Positions 25,668 to 34,316 of a stretch of DNA of 64,000 nucleotides are shown here, in pieces. The notes beneath the pieces were generated by a model. It was not told the origin of the DNA, ran no database searches, and saw nothing but the letters and a program-made list of their open reading frames with translations. Within the stretch, counting starts at the first letter, position 1. The number at the start of each line of letters is the position of its first letter. The position numbers and the translations under genes were made by a program. Source of the DNA: Pseudovibrio sp000156235 (GTDB lineage Bacteria; Pseudomonadota; Alphaproteobacteria; Rhizobiales; Stappiaceae); assembly GCF_000156235.1 (NCBI RefSeq), contig NZ_DS996809.1, positions 445,313 through 509,312 of the forward strand. Reading direction: 5' to 3'.

Positions 25668-26525
25668 ATGATTTCTAGATTCTTCAAATCGACCCTCATC
25701 GCTGCTGCGGTGCTATCCGCCTCTGTTTCAAGCGCCTTGTCATCAAGTGTGTCTGAATGGGTAATAGTTCAAGGTGGTGCTGTCCGTCTTATTCGTGCGA
25801 GCGAGCCAACACCTGATGGCCTGTATCGCGGCGGGATTGAATTTCGCCTTGAAGATGGCTGGCATACCTACTGGAGATATCCGGGTGAAGCCGGTATCCC
25901 GACAGAAGCCAGCTTTGTTAATTCAGTCAACATAGCTAGCGCGGAGCTGATGTTCCCGGCGCCCAAGGCTTACTCAGACGGATTTTCCACATCTCTGATC
26001 TATTCAGAGAAAGTGGTGCTGCCTGTGCTGCTCAAACGGATGGACGATGCACGTCCGGCCATTTTGAATGCAAACCTGACCTTTGGCATCTGTAAGGATA
26101 TCTGCATTCCTGGGCAGGCTGAGGTTTCTCTCGTTTTTCCAGCGGTAACCATGAAAGATGAAGTTGCTGACAAGCTGGTCAACGATGCGTTTGCACTGGT
26201 GCCCATCGCACAAGGTGATCTGCCAAGCCAGTTTCCTGAGATCAAGGTTGTTGGTGAAGGCAAGGAACGCCAGATTGAAATCAGCGCGAAAGTGCCTGCC
26301 AAAGAAAAAGCCCCGGAGCTTTTTGTTGAGGGCCCTGCCGGCTCCTACCATGGCGTGCCGAAACTAACTTCTGTGAAGAAGGGCAAGGCCCATTGGACGC
26401 TGCCTTACATCGGTCTGCCGGAAGATGTGAGTGAGCTTGAGCTTCGCCTGACGCTGGTGACCAAAGATGGCGCCTTTGAGGAAACGCAGAATGTCTCTGT
26501 TCCTCAAACCACAGCTTCAAACTAA
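25668..26525 (+). CDS. Exported DsbD alpha-domain-like protein
   Basis: A 285-residue protein with a signal peptide (cleavage near SSALSS, about residue 27). The body resembles the N-terminal, periplasmic alpha domain of thiol:disulfide interchange protein DsbD: GIEFRLEDGWHTYWRYPGEAG, then LTFGICKDICIPGQAEVSL. The two cysteines of CKDIC may exchange disulfides with a periplasmic partner. No transmembrane beta domain or thioredoxin domain is attached. It is followed by a long stem-loop and then a peroxiredoxin gene. The electron donor is not evident in the window. Confidence 0.85.
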   Translation: MISRFFKSTLIAAAVLSASVSSALSSSVSEWVIVQGGAVRLIRASEPTPDGLYRGGIEFRLEDGWHTYWRYPGEAGIPTEASFVNSVNIASAELMFPAPKAYSDGFSTSLIYSEKVVLPVLLKRMDDARPAILNANLTFGICKDICIPGQAEVSLVFPAVTMKDEVADKLVNDAFALVPIAQGDLPSQFPEIKVVGEGKERQIEISAKVPAKEKAPELFVEGPAGSYHGVPKLTSVKKGKAHWTLPYIGLPEDVSELELRLTLVTKDGAFEETQNVSVPQTTASN

Positions 26526-26535
26526 GCTTTTCTAA

Positions 26536-26587
26536 GGGCTTTAGTTGTATTTGCGAAACGAAGAGCTCGCGGCTACAACTAGAGCCC
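26536..26587 (+). terminator. Long stem-loop after the DsbD-like gene
   Basis: GGGCTTTAGTTGTA (26536-26549) pairs with TACAACTAGAGCCC (26574-26587) over 14 bp with one G-T pair, 24-base loop, then GATTCTTTT. It starts 10 bases after the stop. Probably a terminator, though the T-run is short. Confidence 0.55.
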
Positions 26588-26718
26588 GATTCTTTTCAGA
26601 TGCAGACCTTAAGTGGAAGGGTCTGCTATTTTGTCATCCAGAGTCCTGAGCGTATCTGATCTGAAAGCCCAAGCACTTTCAAAGGTACGCCTCAAACGAG
26701 CAAATTGGGGAGTTTTCC

Positions 26719-27204
26719 ATGGTCATTCAAGTGGGCGATAAGCTGCCAACTGTCACATTCAAAACCATGAGTGCAGACGGGCCAGTTGATGTCACCAGTG
26801 AAGAGCTGTTTGGCGGTAAAACTGTGGTGCTGTTTGCGGTTCCGGGTGCATTTACACCAACCTGTCACCTGAACCACCTGCCGGGCTTCATCGACAATGC
26901 AGAAGCCATCAAGGCCAAGGGTGTTGAGACCATCGCTGTGGTTTCCGTGAACGACGCTTTTGTGATGAGCGCATGGGCACGTGATACTCGTGCAGACGAT
27001 AAGATCCTGTTTCTTGCAGATGGCAGTGCGGACTTCACCAAGGCAATCAGCCTTGAGCTGGATGCATCCGCGTTTGGCATGGGCATCCGCTCCAAGCGTT
27101 ACTCCATGATCGTAAAAGACGGCGTGCTGTCTTCCCTCAACATCGAAGAAGCTCCAGGCGAGGCTACTATCTCTTCTGCTGAGAATATTCTCTCTCAGCT
27201 TTAA
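26719..27204 (+). CDS. Peroxiredoxin, Prx5-like
   Basis: A 161-residue thiol peroxidase. The peroxidatic cysteine is C49 in VPGAFTPTCHLNHLPGF, the sequence typical of Prx5/AhpE-like hybrid peroxiredoxins; the conserved arginine lies in a later DRIL-like region (ADDKILFLADG, then GIRSKRYSMIV). No second cysteine in the usual resolving position was seen, so it may be 1-Cys and need an external thiol or glutaredoxin. Cytosolic, monocistronic, with GGGGAG upstream of the ATG and a strong terminator after. Confidence 0.93.
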   Translation: MVIQVGDKLPTVTFKTMSADGPVDVTSEELFGGKTVVLFAVPGAFTPTCHLNHLPGFIDNAEAIKAKGVETIAVVSVNDAFVMSAWARDTRADDKILFLADGSADFTKAISLELDASAFGMGIRSKRYSMIVKDGVLSSLNIEEAPGEATISSAENILSQL

Positions 27205-27226
27205 GGGTCTCAACCCAAGAACGTTT

Positions 27227-27252
27227 AAGGGGAGCGATGCTCCCCTTTTTTG
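27227..27252 (+). terminator. Terminator of the peroxiredoxin gene
   Basis: AAGGGGAGC and GCTCCCCTT arms (9 bp) with a 3-base loop, then TTTT. It begins 23 bases after the stop codon. Confidence 0.9.
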
Positions 27253-27276
27253 TTAGTCTTCCCAAAGAACCTAAAG

Positions 27277-28368
27277 CTACCTGCGAGGTCGACGAGCAGC
27301 ATCCGAGATCATCTTGTAACGATCCGCTTTTCGCTTTTCTTCTTCCGCATCGTAGTCGTCATCTTCATCCTCATCATCGTCTTTTACGACCGGCTTGTCC
27401 TGATTAAACCAAGCCTTGATCAGGAACGCGAAATAGACGCCTACCAAGGTGAGAGCCAGCCCTGCCCATGTGAATGCATATTGCAGGTGGTTGTTAGAGA
27501 ACGTCATGCGCGTTTCACCCGCCTGTGGCAGGTCACCGGCGACACTGACTGTCTCCTGTAAGTCAATGGTGTATGGCGCAGTCTGATCAGCCAGCATGCC
27601 CATGGCTTCTGCCATGGCCTTTGGTTCGCGGACATACCATTCATTGGTGCTCAGGTTCGGCTCAGCTGAGAACATGCTTGCTACTTCAGCGCGGCGTGCG
27701 AGACCTGTAATGGTCATCTGACCGCGCGGTGGAGCAGAGCCCAGACGGGTGCTGAAATCCTTGCGATCAATCGGGACGAAGCCGCGATTGACCAGCACAG
27801 TCCATCCATCATTGGTGATGAACGGTGCGTAGACGAAATACCCCTGTCCTCCCAGCGGGCCGTTTGGCTTGGTCAACGTATCGAAGTAGAACAGCTCACC
27901 TATGATGAACTGCCCCGAGACTTCGACTGGCATGTAGTCGATCTCGTCGCTGGACAGCTCCTCCCAGGTGGCTGGTCCAGGTGCGGCGACAGGCGCTTCT
28001 TTTGCCCGCACCTCAGCACGTTCGATCAGCGCAACTTTTTGGTCCAGCCGATCAAACTGCCACAAGCTCAGATTTGCTAGAATGGCCAGGCCGATTGCAG
28101 CGCACAGGTGCAGGATCCAGTAGCGCTTCAGAAACGGTATGAGTCTGGACCTGCTCGCGTCAGCATTTCCAGCCTCTTCATCGTCATGTTCTAATTGATC
28201 ATCAGTCACGGCGTTATCTTTATTATTTTTTGTGTGTTGTGATGGGTTTTCCGGAACCGGCTCAGGCTCCTCATGCCATTCGACATCATTTTTGCGCGCA
28301 GGCTTTGCATCAGGTGATACATCGCCAACCTCCCTCTCAGCGATCATCAAGTTTTCCTTCCGCTGCAT
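27277..28368 (-). CDS. SURF1-family cytochrome oxidase assembly protein with charged extensions
   Basis: A 363-residue protein with the SURF1 layout: TM1 at about 84-103 (ending LANLSLWQFDRL), a periplasmic domain with VNRGFVPI and FSNNHLQYAFTW, and TM2 at about 297-319. SURF1 helps heme a insertion into subunit I. It is longer than usual (about 240-260) because of an 80-residue charged N-terminal extension and a C-terminal tail beginning with an acidic run (DDDEDEDDDYDAEEE) and ending basic. It overlaps the DUF983 gene by 32 nt; starting at Met8 (28347) would cut the overlap to 11 nt. Last gene of the oxidase operon. Confidence 0.9.
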   Translation of the reverse strand: MQRKENLMIAEREVGDVSPDAKPARKNDVEWHEEPEPVPENPSQHTKNNKDNAVTDDQLEHDDEEAGNADASRSRLIPFLKRYWILHLCAAIGLAILANLSLWQFDRLDQKVALIERAEVRAKEAPVAAPGPATWEELSSDEIDYMPVEVSGQFIIGELFYFDTLTKPNGPLGGQGYFVYAPFITNDGWTVLVNRGFVPIDRKDFSTRLGSAPPRGQMTITGLARRAEVASMFSAEPNLSTNEWYVREPKAMAEAMGMLADQTAPYTIDLQETVSVAGDLPQAGETRMTFSNNHLQYAFTWAGLALTLVGVYFAFLIKAWFNQDKPVVKDDDEDEDDDYDAEEEKRKADRYKMISDAARRPRR

Positions 28369-28750
28369 TGTTCTTGTACTGCAACGCGATCAACAGGCCC
28401 TTGAGAACGCGCAGAAGCGTTACGCTCAACACCACAGTGACGGGTGCCCATATGATCATATGCAGCCATAATGGTGGTTGATACGCAAACTCGACAAACA
28501 GCACACCACCAACAAGAATAAACCCCAGAATGAGAACGGCAAAGACTGCTGGTCCGTCTCCAGAATCTGCGAAGTCATAGGTCAGATCGCATCTGGAACA
28601 GGACGCCCGTAGTTTCAGCAGGCCCTGAAACAATGGCCCCTCCCCGCATCGTGGACATTTGCCGCGCAGGCCGGCGGACAATGGATTAGCGGGAAGGCCT
28701 TGAAAGGCCTTTGTCTTTTTCCTCTCACTCATGTGGAGCCTCGGATCCAA
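28337..28750 (-). CDS. DUF983 membrane protein
   Basis: A 137-residue protein with a zinc-ribbon-like CPRCGEGPLF...CSRCDL and two hydrophobic helices near the middle and end (VFAVLILGFILVGGVLF and MIIWAPVTVVLSVTLL). DUF983 genes lie between coxC and surf1 in many alphaproteobacteria, as here, which suggests a role in oxidase biogenesis; no function is proven. It follows ctaE after a 132-base gap that contains a terminator-like hairpin. Confidence 0.9.
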   Translation of the reverse strand: MDPRLHMSERKKTKAFQGLPANPLSAGLRGKCPRCGEGPLFQGLLKLRASCSRCDLTYDFADSGDGPAVFAVLILGFILVGGVLFVEFAYQPPLWLHMIIWAPVTVVLSVTLLRVLKGLLIALQYKNNAAEGKLDDR

Positions 28751-28795
28751 GGGTGCCCGTGAGAACGCACAGCAGACACCTAGGTCATATACATA

Positions 28796-28818
28796 TAGAA
28801 AAGGCGGCTTGCGCCGCC
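28796..28818 (-). terminator. Terminator-like hairpin after ctaE
   Basis: GGCGGC and GCCGCC arms with a 4-base loop, followed on the minus strand by TTTTC. It lies about 65 bases after the ctaE stop, inside the cluster, so it may only partly reduce read-through into DUF983 and surf1. Confidence 0.6.
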
Positions 28819-28882
28819 CTTATCTTTTTCGAGTTTTTTTTTGGCCTGAGATCCAGACCTACTCCTGGCTAATGCCGGCTGC

Positions 28883-29773
28883 TTAGCCGCCCCAGATGTA
28901 AACTGCCGCGAACAGGAACAGCCAGACCACATCCACGAAGTGCCAATACCAGGCAGCTGCTTCGAAGCCGAAGTGCTTGGTGGTGGTGAAGTGGCCAGCC
29001 AGAGCGCGGAACATGCACACAGCGAGGAAGATGGTGCCCACGATCACGTGGAAGCCATGGAACCCGGTCGCCATGAAGAAGGTTGCGCCGTAGATGTTCT
29101 CAGAGAAGCCAAAGGCTGCATGGGAGTATTCGTAGGCCTGACAGATGGTGAAAATAACACCAAGGACTACGGTTGCAATCAGACCCCACTTGAGGCCTTC
29201 GCGATCACCATGAACCAGAGCGTGGTGTGCCCAAGTTACTGTTGTACCGGACAGCAGCAGGATCAGGGTGTTCAGCAGAGGCAGATGCCATGGATCGAAG
29301 GTTTCGATGCCCTGTGGAGGCCATACGCCGCCAGTGTGCTCAACACGGCCAAACTGCGCTGCTTCACCTGCGAACAGGGATGCATCAAAGAATGCCCAGA
29401 ACCACGCCACGAAGAACATAACTTCTGACAGGATGAACAGCAGCATGCCGTAACGCAGGTGCAGAGACACAACGCGGGTGTGGTGACCTTCGCGGGACTC
29501 GCGCACGGTATCACGCCACCACATAAACATGGTGTAGAGAACGATCGCCAAACCAATGGCAAACAGCGCCCAACCGCTTAATGTGAAACCGACAGGCTGA
29601 AAGTCAGTCCAGCCTTTCCAGTAGGAAAGGTCTAACGAAAAGTTGATACCGCCTTCGCCCATCCGCATAAACGCAATGGCACCAATTGCCATAACCAACG
29701 CTCCAACAGACCCGATAAAGGGCCATGGGCTTGGCTCGATAATGTGATAATCGTGGTTCTTCGCACCAGCCAT
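28883..29773 (-). CDS. ctaE: Cytochrome c oxidase subunit III
   Basis: A 296-residue inner-membrane subunit of the aa3 oxidase with seven hydrophobic segments. Family motifs are clear: the N-terminal KNHDYHIIEPSPWPFIGS, then FILSEVMFFVAWFWAFFDASL with the conserved glutamate, the central GGVWPPQGIETFDPW, and the C-terminal FGFEAAAWYWHFVDVVWLFLF. Length is standard. It follows ctaG with a 56-base gap in the leftward cta operon. Confidence 0.98.
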   Translation of the reverse strand: MAGAKNHDYHIIEPSPWPFIGSVGALVMAIGAIAFMRMGEGGINFSLDLSYWKGWTDFQPVGFTLSGWALFAIGLAIVLYTMFMWWRDTVRESREGHHTRVVSLHLRYGMLLFILSEVMFFVAWFWAFFDASLFAGEAAQFGRVEHTGGVWPPQGIETFDPWHLPLLNTLILLLSGTTVTWAHHALVHGDREGLKWGLIATVVLGVIFTICQAYEYSHAAFGFSENIYGATFFMATGFHGFHVIVGTIFLAVCMFRALAGHFTTTKHFGFEAAAWYWHFVDVVWLFLFAAVYIWGG

Positions 29774-29829
29774 ATCTTTCTCCCCATTTCAAAAAGGTCG
29801 CTTCTGCTAAAGCAGATCCGTCTCGCGAC

Positions 29830-30453
29830 CTAAAGCTTGTCAGTGGCCGCGTCGCTTGGAGAAGCCACTGCAGCTGTTTCTTCCTCGCCGTCTTTCGGCA
29901 ATTCAAAGAAGGTGTAGGACAAGGTGATTTCCTTGATGTTTTTCAGGCTTTCGTCCTTGTCCAATTCCGGATCGATGAAAAACACGACCGGCATATCGAT
30001 TGACTCTCCTGACTGGAGCGGTTGCTCGGTAAAGCAGAAGCAATCAATTTTGTTGAAGTAGCCCCCTACTTCGAAAGGGGCCACATTGAAGGTGGAAGTT
30101 CCGGTCGAAACCTGCTGCGCGAGGCTTTTGGCTTCGTACATGATCTCAGTCATCTGACCGAGCTTCACGCGGACTTTCTTCTGTTTCGGTTTGAAGTCCC
30201 AATCCAGACCCGGAGCGACGTTGGCGTCAAAGCTCACGATGATCTCACGATCGAGAATTGTTTCGGATGCCTCTTCCGCACGCTGTGTGGTTCCGCCGTA
30301 GCCCGTCACCTGACAGAAGAGCTGATAAAGCGGGACAGCAGCGAAGGATAGACCAACCATTCCGAAGAACACACCAGCGCAAATCACGACAACGGTTGCG
30401 TTGCTGCGTTTCGCTTTTGCCTGTTCTGCAGTTTCTGAGTTTTGATCAGTCAT
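29830..30453 (-). CDS. ctaG: Cytochrome c oxidase assembly protein CtaG (Cox11)
   Basis: A 207-residue copper chaperone that delivers copper to the CuB site of subunit I. One N-terminal transmembrane helix (about 20-42) with VPLYQLFCQVTGYGGTTQ, a periplasmic beta domain, and the copper motif CFCFTEQPL, followed by PVVFFIDPEL. All are standard Cox11 features. It starts 9 bases after a 51-residue small membrane protein gene. Confidence 0.97.
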   Translation of the reverse strand: MTDQNSETAEQAKAKRSNATVVVICAGVFFGMVGLSFAAVPLYQLFCQVTGYGGTTQRAEEASETILDREIIVSFDANVAPGLDWDFKPKQKKVRVKLGQMTEIMYEAKSLAQQVSTGTSTFNVAPFEVGGYFNKIDCFCFTEQPLQSGESIDMPVVFFIDPELDKDESLKNIKEITLSYTFFELPKDGEEETAAVASPSDAATDKL

Positions 30454-30462
30454 CAGCGTCTC

Positions 30463-30618
30463 TTACAGCGGGCGATCAATGATGCCCGGGCCGAGCTTTA
30501 CGATGGTGACGACGTAAAACATGGCAACCAGAACGGCCAGAGTGACTGCAAGCGCCACAGAACGGCCACGACGGGTCTTGATTTGCTCTTCAGAAAGAAC
30601 TGCTTTTTGCTTGCTCAT
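30463..30618 (-). CDS. CoxF-like small membrane protein, 51 residues
   Basis: An ATG-TAA frame between ctaB and ctaG encodes 51 residues: a basic N-terminal part (MSKQKAVLSEEQ, then IKTRRGRS) and one membrane helix (VALAVTLAVLVAMFYVVTIV), ending LGPGIIDRPL. A similar small protein sits at this place in many alphaproteobacterial cox operons and is often labelled CoxF or hypothetical. Gaps are 23 bases from ctaB and 9 to ctaG. It probably takes part in oxidase assembly or is a minor subunit; this is inference from place and topology. Confidence 0.85.
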   Translation of the reverse strand: MSKQKAVLSEEQIKTRRGRSVALAVTLAVLVAMFYVVTIVKLGPGIIDRPL

Positions 30619-30641
30619 TTTCTTCTCTTTCCTGTTGTGCG

Positions 30642-31574
30642 TTAGACCAGACCAATCATGTTCTCAGCGAGCAACCCAGCGAAAATCAGCATGAGATAGA
30701 ACAGTGAGAACTTGAAGAGAGACATTGCTGCTTTCTTAGCTGCATCGCCTTCGCGCACTTTCCAGACGCGGATTGCGTAGCCAAGGAACACCAGACCAAG
30801 GATCGCAGAACCAACACCGAAGAAGGCAGATGCGAAACCCAGGAAGTATGGAGACATGCCAACTGGCAGAAGCAGCAGGGAATAGAGAACGATCTGATGA
30901 CGGGTTGCGGTTTCACCAGCAACGACCGGCAGCATAGGGACACCGGCTTCCTGATAGTCGCCGTTTTTAACCAGCGCCAGTGCCCAGAAGTGTGGAGGTG
31001 TCCAGGTGAAAGTGATCATGAACAGGGCGATGCTGACCAGAGTAACGTCGCCTGTGACGGCTGCCCAACCCACCATTGGAGGGAGCGCACCAGCTGCACC
31101 ACCGATCACGATGTTCTGCGGTGTGCTGCGCTTGAGCCACATTGTGTAGATGACAACGTAGAAGAAAATTGTGAATGCCAGCAGGCCAGCTGCGACCCAG
31201 TTCGCGACCAGACCGAGTGTCAGGACGGAACCGAAAGAAAGCACCATGCCGAATGCAAAGGCTTCTTCGCGCGTGATTTTACCTGCAGGGATCGGGCGCT
31301 TTTTGGTGCGGGACATGACAGCATCAATGTCTGCATCCCACCACATGTTTAGCGCGCCAGATGCACCGCCACCAATGGCGATACAGAGAATAGAAATGAA
31401 GCTGAGGAAGGGGTGCTGGTTGCCCGGCGCCATGACAAGGCCAACAGCTGCTGTGAACACAACAAGGGACATTACCCGCGGCTTGAGCAGCGCGATGTAA
31501 TCAGAAACGCTGCCACGACCGCCCAGATCGGTAGCGTCTTCCTGAAGTCCTTGTGTCTGATCCAGCATTGTCAT
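30642..31574 (-). CDS. ctaB: Protoheme IX farnesyltransferase (heme O synthase)
   Basis: A 310-residue UbiA-superfamily membrane enzyme that adds a farnesyl group to heme b, giving heme o, the precursor of heme a. The diphosphate-binding motif NMWWDADIDAVMSRTKKRPIP is present, as are YTMWLKRSTPQNIVIGGAAGA and the second polar motif FTWTPPHFWALA. About eight to nine hydrophobic helices. It follows ctaD after a 140-base gap containing a strong stem-loop. The heme A synthase (ctaA) gene is not in the window. Confidence 0.97.
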   Translation of the reverse strand: MTMLDQTQGLQEDATDLGGRGSVSDYIALLKPRVMSLVVFTAAVGLVMAPGNQHPFLSFISILCIAIGGGASGALNMWWDADIDAVMSRTKKRPIPAGKITREEAFAFGMVLSFGSVLTLGLVANWVAAGLLAFTIFFYVVIYTMWLKRSTPQNIVIGGAAGALPPMVGWAAVTGDVTLVSIALFMITFTWTPPHFWALALVKNGDYQEAGVPMLPVVAGETATRHQIVLYSLLLLPVGMSPYFLGFASAFFGVGSAILGLVFLGYAIRVWKVREGDAAKKAAMSLFKFSLFYLMLIFAGLLAENMIGLV

Positions 31575-31676
31575 GCCTGTACCTCTGTCGCGATGGAGAA
31601 GCCTATGCTGTTTTCAGCGTTCTTGGCTTCATTCCCGGAACATTGGAGCACTTCCGGGTCTTGTGCTTCGGCTAGC

Positions 31677-31701
31677 ACCGGGGGCATTGAGCGCCCCCGG
31701 T
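31677..31701 (-). promoter_or_regulatory. Strong stem-loop between ctaD and ctaB, no T-run
   Basis: ACCGGGGGC and GCCCCCGGT form a perfect 9-bp stem with a 7-base loop, 14 bases after the ctaD stop. No T-run follows on either strand, so it is not a classic terminator. It may protect the 3' end of ctaC-ctaD mRNA and raise subunit I/II levels over assembly factors. Confidence 0.55.
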
Positions 31702-31714
31702 AATTTCAGGCCAG

Positions 31715-33307
31715 TTATTTGATCTTTGGAAGGATCTCGAACTGGTGGAATGGAGGAGGTGAAGACAGTGTCCATTCCAGAGTGGTTGCGCCCTGACCCC
31801 ATGGGTTGTCACCAGCTACACGCTTCTTGAGGAATGCATCAGCAACACACCACAGGAAGATGAGCACGCCAATGCCGGAGATATAGGACCCATAGGAGGA
31901 AACCATGTTCCAGCCAGCGTATGCATCCGGATAGTCAGCGTAACGACGAGGCATACCAGCAAGACCAAGGAAGTGCTGCGGGAAGAACACCAGGTTCACG
32001 CCGATGAACATCACCCAGAAGTGCAGGTTTCCGAGGAACTCGGAGTACATGTAACCGGAGATTTTTGGGAACCAGTAATACCAGGCTGCGAAGATCGCGA
32101 ACACGGCACCCAGAGACAGAACGTAGTGGAAGTGAGCCACAACGTAGTAGGTGTCATGCAGAGCGCGATCGAGACCTGCGTTTGCCAGCTGAACACCGGT
32201 TACACCACCAACGGTGAACAAGAACACGAAGCCGATTGCCCAAACCATTGGCGTGCGGAACTCGATGGAACCACCCCACATGGTCGCGATCCAAGAGAAG
32301 ATCTTAATGCCGGTTGGAACCGCAATCACCATGGTCGCGAACAGGAAGTACGCCTGAGTGTCAGCAGACAGACCAACGGTGAACATGTGGTGCGCCCACA
32401 CGACGAAGCCAACAACACCGATCGCTACCATCGCGTATGCCATGCCGATGTAACCGAACACTGGCTTATGGGAGAAGGTAGAGATGATGTGGGAGATGAT
32501 GCCGAATGCAGGCAAGATCAGGATGTACACTTCAGGGTGACCGAAGAACCAGAACAAGTGCTGGAACAGGATTGGGTCACCGCCACCAGCAGCTTCAAAG
32601 AAGGTGGTGCCGAAGTTACGGTCTGTCAGCAGCATAGTGATCGCGCCAGCCAGAACAGGCAGAGAGATCAGCAGCAGGAATACAGTCACCAGTACTGCCC
32701 ATACGAACAGTGGCATCTTGTGCATGGTCATGCCTGGAGCACGCATGTTGAAGATGGTGGTGATGAAGTTGATTGCGCCAAGAATGGAGGAAGCACCTGC
32801 AACGTGAAGTGACAGGATTGCAAAGTCCATTGCAGGACCAGGCTGACCAGAGGTGGACAGCGGAGGATAGATGGTCCAGCCACCGCCAACACCGTTTGCA
32901 CCTGGAGGCCCTGGTACGAACAGGGACATGAGCAGCAAGATGAATGCTGGTGGCAGAAGCCAGAAGGAGATGTTGTTCATGCGTGGGAACGCCATATCAG
33001 GCGCGCCGATCATGATCGGAACAAAATAGTTCGCAAAGCCACCGATCAACGCTGGCATAACCATGAAGAAGATCATGATCAGCGCATGCGCTGTGGTGAA
33101 CACGTTGAACATGTGTGGATCTGCGAAGTATTGCATTCCCGGCTCTTGCAGTTCCATACGCATAACGATGGAAAGAAGACCGCCGATGATGCCAGCCATG
33201 ATCGCGAAGATCAGGTAAAGGATACCGATATCCTTGTGGTTGGTGGAGTAGACCCACCGCACCCATCCGGTTGGATGGTCATGTGCATGCGTTTCAGACG
33301 CAGACAT
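31715..33307 (-). CDS. ctaD: Cytochrome c oxidase subunit I
   Basis: A 530-residue catalytic subunit of the aa3 oxidase with twelve membrane helices, carrying heme a, heme a3 and CuB. Visible signatures: WVYSTNHKDIGILYL at the start, FGHPEVYILILPAFGIISHI (CuB histidine cross-linked to tyrosine, D-channel glutamate), the K-channel lysine in VPTGIKIFSW, and HFHYVLSLGAVFA with the heme ligands. These mark a canonical A-type oxidase. It lies 82 bases downstream of ctaC. Confidence 0.99.
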   Translation of the reverse strand: MSASETHAHDHPTGWVRWVYSTNHKDIGILYLIFAIMAGIIGGLLSIVMRMELQEPGMQYFADPHMFNVFTTAHALIMIFFMVMPALIGGFANYFVPIMIGAPDMAFPRMNNISFWLLPPAFILLLMSLFVPGPPGANGVGGGWTIYPPLSTSGQPGPAMDFAILSLHVAGASSILGAINFITTIFNMRAPGMTMHKMPLFVWAVLVTVFLLLISLPVLAGAITMLLTDRNFGTTFFEAAGGGDPILFQHLFWFFGHPEVYILILPAFGIISHIISTFSHKPVFGYIGMAYAMVAIGVVGFVVWAHHMFTVGLSADTQAYFLFATMVIAVPTGIKIFSWIATMWGGSIEFRTPMVWAIGFVFLFTVGGVTGVQLANAGLDRALHDTYYVVAHFHYVLSLGAVFAIFAAWYYWFPKISGYMYSEFLGNLHFWVMFIGVNLVFFPQHFLGLAGMPRRYADYPDAYAGWNMVSSYGSYISGIGVLIFLWCVADAFLKKRVAGDNPWGQGATTLEWTLSSPPPFHQFEILPKIK

Positions 33308-33389
33308 AGTTGTGCTCCCTCGTAAAGTTCTTGCTCGTATGCGCAGCAGCCCTTGACGCGCGCATACTCGGCTAAATCAGTGGTCCCGA

Positions 33390-34316
33390 TTAACGGGACG
33401 CAACCTTCACGTCGGTGGCTGCGGTGGCAGCAACCTTCTTCTCATCAGCAATCAATTTTGCGAGAAGTGTGTTCGCTTCGTCGATGTCGGACTTCGCAGC
33501 TTCGGCCCAAGCCTGGTACTGCTCTTTGGTCACGACCTGAACGGCGATTGGCATGAACGCATGGTCCTTACCGCAAAGCTCAGAACACTGGCCGTAGAAC
33601 ATGCCGGTGTTATCAGCACGGAACCAGGTTTCGTTGAGGCGGTATGGAACGGCGTCGATCTTGATGCCAAATGCAGGAACAGCGAATGAGTGGATCACGT
33701 CAGCTGCTGTCACCTGAACACGCACGGTGGTGTCGACTGGAACAACGATGTTGTAGTCCGTTGCAAGGAGGCGAGGAAGTTCTGCATCTGTCAGGCCTTT
33801 TTCAGCCATGATGCCAGCGCGCTCGTCGTCCTGAATCATCAACGCATCAAAAGACACGTCTTCCATGCCTTCGTCGGCATATTCGTAACCCCAGTACCAC
33901 TGGTAGCCAGTAGCCTTGATGGTCATTTCGTATTCAGGGATATCAAGCTGCTTGAAGAGCAAACGGAAAGACGGAACTGAGATCATCACCAGAATGAGGA
34001 TTGGAACAACGGTCCAGACAACCTCGATCATGGTGTTGTGTGAAGTGCGAGATGGCGTTGGGTTCGCCTTCTTGCGGAACCGGATCATCACAACGAGCAG
34101 CAGAATTGCTACAAATACTGTCACGCCGGCCATAATGATAAGGGTAAAATCGTTAAACCAGCGAATGTCTTCCATCACTGTTGTCGCCGCAGGCTGCATA
34201 CCCAGCTGCCACGGCGTTGGCTGTGCAGCACTGGCCGCACCTGCCATAAAACCCGTCAGTCCAATTGCTACAATCGCAGCAACGGCCGCCAGGTGATGCT
34301 TCAAGAGCTTCATCAC
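33390..34316 (-). CDS. ctaC: Cytochrome c oxidase subunit II
   Basis: A 308-residue subunit with a signal peptide (cleavage after AASAA), two membrane helices and a periplasmic CuA cupredoxin domain. The CuA ligands are in CSELCGKDHAFM, with an upstream histidine in DVIHSFAVPAFG; the aromatic electron-entry patch is ATGYQWYWGYEY. No cytochrome c domain is fused. It is the first gene of the leftward cta operon. The 545-base gap upstream holds an FNR-like box. Confidence 0.98.
   Translation of the reverse strand: MMKLLKHHLAAVAAIVAIGLTGFMAGAASAAQPTPWQLGMQPAATTVMEDIRWFNDFTLIIMAGVTVFVAILLLVVMIRFRKKANPTPSRTSHNTMIEVVWTVVPILILVMISVPSFRLLFKQLDIPEYEMTIKATGYQWYWGYEYADEGMEDVSFDALMIQDDERAGIMAEKGLTDAELPRLLATDYNIVVPVDTTVRVQVTAADVIHSFAVPAFGIKIDAVPYRLNETWFRADNTGMFYGQCSELCGKDHAFMPIAVQVVTKEQYQAWAEAAKSDIDEANTLLAKLIADEKKVAATAATDVKVASR

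Noticed and set aside
31973..32812. 279-residue open frame antisense to ctaD
   Set aside because: Extremely hydrophilic with many His, Glu and Asp, the mirror of a membrane protein; ctaD is certain.
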